In this document: positions 57,244 through 64,000 of the stretch, piece by piece
Layout: each line of letters begins with the position of its first letter
Numbering within the stretch: position 1 is the first letter of the stretch
Made by a program: the position numbers and the translations under genes
DNA from: Candidatus Kryptobacter tengchongensis
GTDB lineage: Bacteria; Bacteroidota; Ignavibacteria; Kryptoniales; Kryptoniaceae
Direction of reading: 5' to 3'
NCBI GenBank assembly: GCA_001485605.1
Contig: FAON01000010.1
Location: forward strand, 149,662-213,661
DNA: 64,000 nt
Notes under the pieces: generated by a model
Told to the model about the DNA's origin: nothing
Seen by the model: the letters and a program-made list of their open reading frames with translations, nothing else
Database searches by the model: none

Positions 57244-57765
57244 ATGCTTAAACGAATCCTGCTTCTTGTCATCTTCGCACAATCACTTCTCCTTGCGCAA
57301 TCAAAAGATTCTTTTATCTCAAAGCGAAAGCTCACTGCATTGACCTATTCAACATTTATCCCGGGCGCCGGGCAATTTTACCTTGGACACAAGCTCAAAG
57401 GGGCGGTTTTCACATTAACTGCCTTCAGCTCACTCGTTGTAACGATAGTTTCACAAAATAATCTCGTCGGTGGGAATGAGCGACTTGAAAATCTTGAAAT
57501 TCAATATCAAAGCACAATGAACTGGGAAAAAGCAGAACAAATATGGCAGGAAATGCTTCAAGTTAAATCCGACATTGATAGGGACTATAAAAGAAGAAAT
57601 TTATTTCTGGGGATAACCGCTGGGATTTGGGTGGCGAACATAATTGATGTCCTCTTTTTCACATCGGATAAGGGTTCTGGAGACATATTTGGTGAAAGTG
57701 TTTCATTTATTGGGATTGAAAGCAAAAATGGAAACTTTATGATATCAGCAAAATTTAAATTTTAA
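57244..57765 (+). CDS. Membrane protein, DUF5683-like
   Basis: A 173-residue protein with a signal peptide (MLKRILLLVIFAQSLLLAQS) and two hydrophobic segments (about 48-66 and 125-140), with YSTFIPGAGQFYLGHKLKGAVF, the hallmark of DUF5683-type proteins of the Bacteroidota and Ignavibacteria. Function unknown. It is 12 bp upstream of larB, divergent from comEA. Confidence 0.75.
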   Translation: MLKRILLLVIFAQSLLLAQSKDSFISKRKLTALTYSTFIPGAGQFYLGHKLKGAVFTLTAFSSLVVTIVSQNNLVGGNERLENLEIQYQSTMNWEKAEQIWQEMLQVKSDIDRDYKRRNLFLGITAGIWVANIIDVLFFTSDKGSGDIFGESVSFIGIESKNGNFMISAKFKF

Positions 57766-57777
57766 AGGACAACGCAA

Positions 57778-58527
57778 ATGCGTGAAAAAATAGAAAAACT
57801 TTTGAATGACTATAAAAATGGAAAGATTGATGTAGATGAGTTCATAAATGAATTAAAATGGTTCCCATTTGAAGATATTAAATTTGCAAGGGTTGACCAT
57901 CACAGGATGTTTAAACATAACTTCCCTGAGGTCATACTCTGCCAGTGGAAAACACCTGAACAGGTTAAGGGAATAGCAAAGAGAATACTTGAAAGATCTG
58001 ATTTTCTTCTCGCAACAAGAGCAAACACGGAACACTTCAAAGCTGTTAAAAAGATTGCTAAAGATGCGAAATATAACGAACTTGCGAGAACTATAACTGT
58101 TGTTCGTGGTGAGATAAAGAAAGATGATAAAAAGGGGAAAATTTTAATCATAACTGCTGGGACTGCGGATCTCCCTGTCGCAGAGGAAGCAAGGGTTACA
58201 GCGGAAATACTTGGAAATGAAGTTGAACTTTTATATGATGTGGGTGTTGCGGGTCTTCACCGTTTGTTTTCAAATCTTGATAAGCTAAAGGACGCAAGTG
58301 TTATAATTGTCATTGCTGGTATGGAAGGAGCTTTGCCAAGTGTCATTGGCGGGCTTGTTGATGTCCCTGTGATCGCCGTCCCAACATCAGTCGGGTATGG
58401 CGCAAACTTCAATGGACTTGCACCTCTTTTGACAATGCTCAACTCATGTGCCCCTGGAATTGTTGTGGTCAATGTTGATAATGGTTTTGGTGCAGCTTTC
58501 GCCGCAACCCTTATGAATAGAAAATGA
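57778..58527 (+). CDS. larB: LarB, pyridinium-3,5-biscarboxylate synthase
   Basis: Carboxylates and hydrolyses NaAD in the biosynthesis of the nickel-pincer cofactor of lactate racemase. 249 residues; the C-terminal half is AIR-carboxylase-like: ITAGTADLPVAEEA, YDVGVAGLHRL, VIAGMEGALPSVIGGLVDVPVIAVPTSVGYGANFNG. Followed by larA after 7 bp. LarE and LarC, also needed, are not in the window. Confidence 0.93.
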   Translation: MREKIEKLLNDYKNGKIDVDEFINELKWFPFEDIKFARVDHHRMFKHNFPEVILCQWKTPEQVKGIAKRILERSDFLLATRANTEHFKAVKKIAKDAKYNELARTITVVRGEIKKDDKKGKILIITAGTADLPVAEEARVTAEILGNEVELLYDVGVAGLHRLFSNLDKLKDASVIIVIAGMEGALPSVIGGLVDVPVIAVPTSVGYGANFNGLAPLLTMLNSCAPGIVVVNVDNGFGAAFAATLMNRK

Positions 58528-58534
58528 AAGCGAA

Positions 58535-59791
58535 ATGAAAAAAATTTCAATTAAATATGGTAAAACTGAATTAGAAATTGAACTTCCTGATCATGCCACT
58601 ATCTTAACACCACAGTATATCCCCGCAAAACGGGATGAAGCAGAAATTTTAAACGATGCCCTTGATAATCCTATTGATTCGCCAAAACTTGAAAACTTCA
58701 CTCAACCTGGAGATAAAATTTTGATCATCGTCCCAGATAAAACAAGAAAAGCACGAGTTGATTTTGTCCTTAAATTTGTTTTGGAGAGAATTAAAAATGA
58801 AAAAATAAAAATCCTGTTTGCAAACGGCACACATTCAAAACAATCTGAAGCAGAAAAAAGAGAGATACTTGGGGATGAAATTTATAATAACTTTGAAATT
58901 TTTGAAAACGATGCACACGGCGATAACTTCATATACTATGGGAAAACAAGCAGAGGCACCGAAATTTTACTAAACAAACTTGTTTCTTCCTCTGATAAAA
59001 TTCTGATCATCGGAGCGATAACCCATCACTATTTTGCTGGATTTGGTGGCGGAGCCAAAATGCTTATACCAGGCGTCTCATCATATAAAACCGCAATTCA
59101 AAATCACAAACTTACATTAACCCCAGATGGCGACATAAATCCTGATGCAACAAACCTTAAACTTGATGGAAACCCAATTTACGAGGATATAGTTGAGTCT
59201 TTTAAGATTTGCAACCTCAAAGCGTTTCATATTGGAGTTGTCCTTGATGAAAACGATAAAATTATTTCCGCTTTTTCAGGCGATGTAATCTCATCTCACA
59301 AAGCTGGAGCTGAATTTGTTAAGAAGTTTTTCACTATACCTGTAAAGGGTAAGTTTGACGCGGTCATATCAAGTGCGGGAGGATTTCCAAAAGATGTAAA
59401 CTTCATCCAATCACATAAAACAATCCATCACTCACATTATATCTTAAAGGAAGGAGGAACATTGTTTTGTTTCATTGAATGTAGAGATGGGATTGGTTCA
59501 AAAACCTTCCTTGACTGGTTTAAATTCAAAAATCCAGAGGAAATGAAAAGACAACTTCTCCAAAATTACTCAATGAACGGTCACACCGCCCTTTCGTTGC
59601 AAAATAAGTTAAAAATTGCTAATATAAGTGTGAAGTCCAAGTTAGATAAAGGATTAATTGAATTGATGGGATTGAAATCACTTGACGATGTTGACATTCT
59701 AAAAAAACTTAAGTGCTCAATTGCAGTGATAAAAAACGCTTCAATCTATTTGCCAATTTATACGGGAGGTCATAATGCAACACCTCTTTGA
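58535..59791 (+). CDS. larA: LarA, nickel-pincer lactate racemase family
   Basis: Racemase or epimerase of 2-hydroxyacids using the NPN cofactor. 418 residues: GTHSKQSEAEKREILGDE, THHYFAGFGGGAKMLIPG containing the conserved His/Lys that hold the cofactor, and a second FPKDVNFIQSHKTIHHS segment. Substrate (lactate or another hydroxyacid) is not defined by sequence. Overlaps the sensor kinase by 17 bp. Confidence 0.9.
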   Translation: MKKISIKYGKTELEIELPDHATILTPQYIPAKRDEAEILNDALDNPIDSPKLENFTQPGDKILIIVPDKTRKARVDFVLKFVLERIKNEKIKILFANGTHSKQSEAEKREILGDEIYNNFEIFENDAHGDNFIYYGKTSRGTEILLNKLVSSSDKILIIGAITHHYFAGFGGGAKMLIPGVSSYKTAIQNHKLTLTPDGDINPDATNLKLDGNPIYEDIVESFKICNLKAFHIGVVLDENDKIISAFSGDVISSHKAGAEFVKKFFTIPVKGKFDAVISSAGGFPKDVNFIQSHKTIHHSHYILKEGGTLFCFIECRDGIGSKTFLDWFKFKNPEEMKRQLLQNYSMNGHTALSLQNKLKIANISVKSKLDKGLIELMGLKSLDDVDILKKLKCSIAVIKNASIYLPIYTGGHNATPL

Positions 59792-61400
59792 ATCATTAAA
59801 GAAAAACAAATTATTCACAGGAATCGGGGAAGAACTGATAAACGAAGTTGCTCAAAATTCCATCATTGAAAATTTCAAACCTGGCGATATAATACTTCGC
59901 GAGGGTGAATACGGCGATAAAGTTTGCTTGATTATGAGAGGAAGGGTAAAAGTAGTAAAGCTTGCCGATTCAAAAGGTAAAATTTTGATGGAGCTTAGCG
60001 AGAGTGATTTCTTTGGTGAAATGTCCCTTATAGATCTTCGCCCACGCTCGGCAAGTGTTGTAGCCTTAACCGACTGTGAAGTCATATCTATCCCTGCAAA
60101 TTACTTTGACAAGCTCATCCATCTTCAACCCCAACTTATAATTAATATCGCAAAGACATTAAGCGAGAGATTGAGGACATCAAATGATAAAATTTTGAGA
60201 GATTTTCTTGAATACGAAAAAGAGGTAACGGAACAGATAAACAAACTGAACTATTTAATTGATATAACGAAACGAGTTAATTCAACCATAAACCTTGATG
60301 AACTTTTAAAAATAATCCTTGAGATCGCCATTGAAATTACGAATGCCGACAGAGGAACAGTTTATCTAATTGATGAATTAACTGGCGAGATTTGGTCAAA
60401 AGTTCTTGAAGGGGATGAAATTAGTGAGATTCGTCTACCGATAGGAAAAGGCATTGCAGGCTATGTTGCTCAAACTGGTGAGATAATCAACCTTGAAGAT
60501 GCTTATAAAGATCCGAGATTCAATCCCGAGATAGATATAAAAACAGGTTATAGAACAAAAACGATGTTGTGCCAGCCAATAAAAGATAAGAACGGTAAAA
60601 TTGTTGGTGTTTTCCAATTGATAAACAAAAAAGAGGGCACTTTTACAAAAAAAGATGAGGAAATGTTAAGTGCTCTCTCAATTCACGCCTCAATCGCAAT
60701 CCAAAATGCAAAGATGGCTCAGGAACTTGTAAATAACGAACGACTTGCGGCAATTGGGAAAATGGCAAGTTCAATCATCCATGATATAAAAAATCCAATG
60801 ACGACAATAAAAGCCTACGCACAGGTTTTAAGAAAAAAAGTTGGTGAAAGCGAAGCAATTCAACTCGTTGATGAGGTGATAAGACAAATTGATCGCCTTG
60901 TGAATATGGCGCAAGAGATACTTGATTTTTCACGCGGGGTATCAAGTTTAAACTTTTCAAAGATAAAACTTGGAGATTTTCTTGATGGAGTGATTGCTTT
61001 CCTTTCAAGGGATTTTGAGAGGAACAAAATTGAAATTGAGAAAGCAATTGACTTTGACGACGAGGTTGAAATTGATGTTGATAAAATGACGCGGGTCATC
61101 TTTAACATAGCCAATAATTCAAGAGATGCAATGCCCGAAGGCGGAAAATTCATCATAAAGACATGGCGTGAGGATGATTTCTTTTACATGCAGTTCACAG
61201 ATACGGGAAAAGGAATCCCTGAAGAAGTGAAGAAAAGGCTTTTTGAACCATTTGTCACATACGGGAAAAAACATGGCACAGGGCTTGGAATGGCGATAAC
61301 AAAAAAAATTGTAACTGACCATAAAGGGGAAATTTTCGTTGAAAGCGAACTCGGAAAAGGAACAACGATAACAATTAAACTCCCACTATACCAAAAATAA
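59775..61400 (+). CDS. Soluble sensor histidine kinase with cNMP-binding and GAF domains
   Basis: A 541-residue protein in domain order: CRP-type cNMP-binding domain (10-125) with an intact phosphate-binding cassette FFGEMSLIDLRPRSASVVA (E82, R91); linker helix; GAF domain (about 170-320); HisKA with H336 in SSIIHDIKNPMTT; HATPase with NIANNSRDAMPEGG, DTGKGIPEE and GTGLGMAI. No membrane segment and no receiver, so a separate response regulator must exist. GGGAGG ribosome site. Overlaps larA by 17 bp. Confidence 0.93.
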   Translation: MQHLFESLKKNKLFTGIGEELINEVAQNSIIENFKPGDIILREGEYGDKVCLIMRGRVKVVKLADSKGKILMELSESDFFGEMSLIDLRPRSASVVALTDCEVISIPANYFDKLIHLQPQLIINIAKTLSERLRTSNDKILRDFLEYEKEVTEQINKLNYLIDITKRVNSTINLDELLKIILEIAIEITNADRGTVYLIDELTGEIWSKVLEGDEISEIRLPIGKGIAGYVAQTGEIINLEDAYKDPRFNPEIDIKTGYRTKTMLCQPIKDKNGKIVGVFQLINKKEGTFTKKDEEMLSALSIHASIAIQNAKMAQELVNNERLAAIGKMASSIIHDIKNPMTTIKAYAQVLRKKVGESEAIQLVDEVIRQIDRLVNMAQEILDFSRGVSSLNFSKIKLGDFLDGVIAFLSRDFERNKIEIEKAIDFDDEVEIDVDKMTRVIFNIANNSRDAMPEGGKFIIKTWREDDFFYMQFTDTGKGIPEEVKKRLFEPFVTYGKKHGTGLGMAITKKIVTDHKGEIFVESELGKGTTITIKLPLYQK

Positions 61401-61415
61401 TAGCGAGGGCAAACG

Positions 61416-62201
61416 ATGTTTGATAAAATTTTTCTCCTTCTCGTAATAGCGATGATTCTATCTATCATTTTTACAATCCTTGCCTTCACCCAGGAAAAGA
61501 AGTTAAATGTTGGAATACAGATGGTAAAATTCAAAAGTGGCGATGAAGAAATTTCAGCATTTCTTGCTGTTCCAAAAGCTGAAGGGAAATTCCCAGCGAT
61601 TGTGTTAATTCACGAATGGTGGGGCTTGACAGATTGGGAAAAAGAAAATGCCATAAGATTTGCAAGTAAAGGATACATTGCCCTTTCTGTTGATCTTTAT
61701 CGTGGAAAACTTGCAAAAACTCCAGATGAAGCCAGATCATATATGCAGTCCCTCTCACCAGATGTTGTAGTAAGAGATATAAAATCAGCTGTTTCATATC
61801 TTAAATCAATAGATAATGTCCATCCCGATAAAATTGGTATAATAGGATGGTGCATGGGTGGAGGATTTGCATTGAGAAGTTTAATTGAAATTCCAGATTT
61901 TTCCGCTGGGGTTATCTGCTATGGGCGACTTGTTGAAGACGAAAAACAACTTGAGAAAATACAAGCACCGATCCTTGGAATCTTCGCAGAAAAAGACCGA
62001 GGGATACCACCAGATGCAGTGAAAAATTTTGAGGAAAAAATGAAAAAACTTGGGAAAAAAATTGAAATCAAAATCTATCCCAATGTTTCTCACGCTTTCA
62101 TGAACCCAAACAACAAAAACAATTACGATGAAATCTCAACGAAAAACGCATGGGATTTGATAGATAAATTCTTCAAAAAGAATTTAAATCCCGAAAAATG
62201 A
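61416..62201 (+). CDS. Exported dienelactone hydrolase-family enzyme
   Basis: A 261-residue alpha/beta hydrolase with an N-terminal signal peptide or anchor (LLLVIAMILSIIFTILAF). Catalytic Cys in IGWCMGGGFAL, Glu in HEWWGL, Asp in AEKDRGIPP and His in SHAFMNP, the DLH set. Substrate unknown. Its stop is 1 bp from the end of the convergent decarboxylase gene. Confidence 0.85.
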   Translation: MFDKIFLLLVIAMILSIIFTILAFTQEKKLNVGIQMVKFKSGDEEISAFLAVPKAEGKFPAIVLIHEWWGLTDWEKENAIRFASKGYIALSVDLYRGKLAKTPDEARSYMQSLSPDVVVRDIKSAVSYLKSIDNVHPDKIGIIGWCMGGGFALRSLIEIPDFSAGVICYGRLVEDEKQLEKIQAPILGIFAEKDRGIPPDAVKNFEEKMKKLGKKIEIKIYPNVSHAFMNPNNKNNYDEISTKNAWDLIDKFFKKNLNPEK

Positions 62202-62202
62202 A

Positions 62203-63684
62203 TTAATCTTGTAATAGCTCATCAACAAGCATATCAATATAATTTACCTTCTTGCTCATCGCGTTCCAATGTTTTATAAACACAGAGCGAAGCGTGACAA
62301 GATATTCATCGTCAACTTCAAATTTTGGGTTTATTCTCAAAGCGGTTGATTTGTCAACAATGAATTTTGAGAGTATAAATTTTGCGCTTGGATTCTCAAC
62401 AGAAAGACGGTTGTAAATTTTGAGGGTGTTCTCGTTTATCTTGCTCAGTTTAAGCTCATCATTATGTCTGTAAAAACAAAAAATATCAAGATCTGGTTGA
62501 GTTAATGGTGAAAAACCTTTAAGATTTTTTACCCTTTCATAAAGATAATTTGCGCTTTTTAAGGTTTGCTCAAGAATTTTTCCAAATCCATTTTTGTTAA
62601 GCGGTATCACTCTATGCGTAAGCCATACAGCTCCAGCAGATGCCCCGGGTCTTGACCCCTCAAGTTGAAACATCCCGATGTTTGGCTTATCTTTTTTATG
62701 ATATGTGTATGGTGAAGTGTTAAGTATAACTTGTCTTAAATTTTCATCCTTATAAAGAACTCCACCAGCCCCATACATCACAAGCCCATGTTTATGTGGA
62801 TCAATCGTCAATGAATCAGCTTCAGAGATAGCAAGCAAATTATCGTAAACGAACTTCTTCAATGGAGCTTCAACTTCTGAGAAAGTCATTATTTCCCCTG
62901 TTTCATCAATTATCAAACTTCTCATGTATCCACCGTAAGCTGCATCAATGTGGAGATGAAAGCCATATTTTTCTTTTAATTTTAAAATTTCACTTATGGG
63001 ATCAACTGCTCCAGCTCCGGTTGTCCCGAAGTTTGCCATCACAAACATCACATCGTTTTTCTTTAAAACATCTTCAAGCTGATTTAATTCAATTCTATAA
63101 TTTTCATCAACATCAACTTCAATGAAATCAACTTTTAAAATTGAGCAAATTCTTTTCCATGAGTAATGAGAACCTTTTGAGAAAACAGCAATTCCACTTT
63201 TCCTGAAATCTCTAACAGCCCACAGGGCTTCAAGATTTGCAAGCGAACCACCACTTGTCAGATGCCCCCACCCTTCTTTAAATCCGACAAGTTTCAAAAG
63301 ATCATCAACTACTTCCATCTCCATTTCAGTTGTAACAGGTCCTCCTTCGTAAGCGTGGTTATTTGGATTTGTCAACATAACTGCGAAATAGCCGATCAAA
63401 GCTGGGATAGAGGGATCTTTTAGCATTTGCGCCGAATATCTCGGATGGAAATACGGCAGGTTCTTCTCAAGGCGCTTTAAAAATTCATCAAAAATTTTTT
63501 CAAGTTTTTCAGATTCAACCTTGAAGATGTCAGAATTAAAAAATTTATCAGGGTAAATTGTTTCATCGTCAAAGAAATTTTCTCGCCATTTTTTATTCCA
63601 TTCAATTGCGATGTTAATAAGTCTCTTAAAAAGTTCGGTGTTTTCTCCCTTTGGACCAAGAAAATATGTAAAAAGTGTTTCCAT
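62203..63684 (-). CDS. PLP-dependent amino acid decarboxylase (group II)
   Basis: A 493-residue decarboxylase of the GadB/TyrDC/AADC group. PLP lysine K298 in DPHKHG, LHIDAAYGGYMRS before it, GGSLANLEALWAVR near 145 and NFGTTGAGAVDPI near 218. Candidate substrates are aspartate, tyrosine or glutamate; aspartate decarboxylation to beta-alanine would fit the coenzyme A step in this genome, but this is an inference. Confidence 0.85.
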   Translation of the reverse strand: METLFTYFLGPKGENTELFKRLINIAIEWNKKWRENFFDDETIYPDKFFNSDIFKVESEKLEKIFDEFLKRLEKNLPYFHPRYSAQMLKDPSIPALIGYFAVMLTNPNNHAYEGGPVTTEMEMEVVDDLLKLVGFKEGWGHLTSGGSLANLEALWAVRDFRKSGIAVFSKGSHYSWKRICSILKVDFIEVDVDENYRIELNQLEDVLKKNDVMFVMANFGTTGAGAVDPISEILKLKEKYGFHLHIDAAYGGYMRSLIIDETGEIMTFSEVEAPLKKFVYDNLLAISEADSLTIDPHKHGLVMYGAGGVLYKDENLRQVILNTSPYTYHKKDKPNIGMFQLEGSRPGASAGAVWLTHRVIPLNKNGFGKILEQTLKSANYLYERVKNLKGFSPLTQPDLDIFCFYRHNDELKLSKINENTLKIYNRLSVENPSAKFILSKFIVDKSTALRINPKFEVDDEYLVTLRSVFIKHWNAMSKKVNYIDMLVDELLQD

Positions 63685-63693
63685 TTTTAACCC

Positions 63694-64000
63694 TCAGATT
63701 ATTTTTCTCAAAATAACTATATACTCATAACGCATGGTTAAATCTTTCCCTCCCTTTACATTTGACGGTGAATTCTGCAAGGGCATTCTCTTATTTGATA
63801 TCTTTCGTATAATCGTTTTTATGTGCTTGAAACCGAAATGCGAAAAGAAATCAACAGATATCCTATCTGTTTCAAGTTCAACTCCTTTGACTCGTCTGTT
63901 CCCAACTACAAAGCAGACAAAACCACCTCTTTTAACCTTCCGAGCAATTATCTCTATTGAAGAAAACAAATCGCTATAGAAAAACAAAATCTCTTTTGCT
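63694..64000 (-). CDS. DNA methyltransferase C-terminal part, cut by window edge
   Basis: The visible ~100 residues read FVCFVVGNRRVKGVEL, TDRISVDFFSHFGF, and end with RKISNKRMPLQNSPSN and TMRYEYIVILRK, a pattern seen at the C-terminus of N4-cytosine/N6-adenine methyltransferases. The frame stays open to the window edge, so the start is outside. Its 3' end is 9 bp upstream of the decarboxylase start. Confidence 0.6.
   Translation of the reverse strand, partial: AKEILFFYSDLFSSIEIIARKVKRGGFVCFVVGNRRVKGVELETDRISVDFFSHFGFKHIKTIIRKISNKRMPLQNSPSNVKGGKDLTMRYEYIVILRKII

Overview
The window is AT-rich, densely packed bacterial DNA. It carries a C-terminal Por/type IX sorting domain (NYPNPFNP signature), a gamma-alpha fused 2-oxoacid:ferredoxin oxidoreductase, a single-chain glycyl-tRNA synthetase and a clade II (Sec-type) nitrous oxide reductase cluster. 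Together these point to the Fibrobacterota-Chlorobiota-Bacteroidota group, most like the Ignavibacteria or the thermophilic Candidatus Kryptonia. The lineage is my inference; there is no 16S gene here. Almost all sequence is coding. No tRNA, CRISPR array, transposase or prophage was seen.

Left part (1-31.5 kb): mostly housekeeping. It holds the 3'-truncated RNase P RNA, a coiled-coil zinc-ribbon protein, KorAB, a PflX-type radical SAM enzyme, GlnD, a Rieske ferredoxin, a QueG-HAD phosphatase fusion overlapping trxB, an S9 peptidase, and an aromatic amino acid operon (DAHP synthase, prephenate dehydrogenase, P-loop kinase). The aromatic operon follows a promoter and a 41-codon reading frame rich in Phe, Tyr and Trp codons, a candidate leader peptide. 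Next come a type II restriction-modification pair joined by 4-bp overlaps to a TPM-domain gene, malic enzyme-PTA, a T9SS cargo protein, HutI, GlyS, TldD/PmbA and DUF1232.

Centre (31.5-47 kb): a large minus-strand denitrification block. From promoter outward it reads: Rrf2-type Fe-S regulator with a perfect palindrome upstream; a GltD-like flavoprotein with ferredoxin clusters; Rieske, cytochrome b and a five-haem cytochrome c; NosZ; NosB-like; NosD; NosF; NosL; NosY; two small exported proteins of unknown function (one very Cys-rich); a TonB-dependent receptor carrying the CxxxM and HxM copper-binding pattern of OprC/NosA; and a second NosL-like protein. It reads as one functional unit: electron delivery from a reduced cofactor through quinol and cytochrome c to N2O, plus copper uptake across the outer membrane and copper delivery to NosZ.

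Right part (47-64 kb): an exported amidohydrolase, haem genes hemH-hemY, a phosphate acyltransferase, then an 809-bp non-coding stretch. That stretch is a 754-bp element with terminal inverted repeats, flanked by a 13-bp direct repeat and full of short GC-rich hairpins; it sits between the ptb stop codon and its terminator. After it come fmdB, aspC, coaD, rsmD, a PilM-like/pseudopilin/ComEA group, larB-larA, a cNMP-GAF histidine kinase, a dienelactone hydrolase-type enzyme, a PLP decarboxylase and the end of a DNA methyltransferase cut by the window edge.
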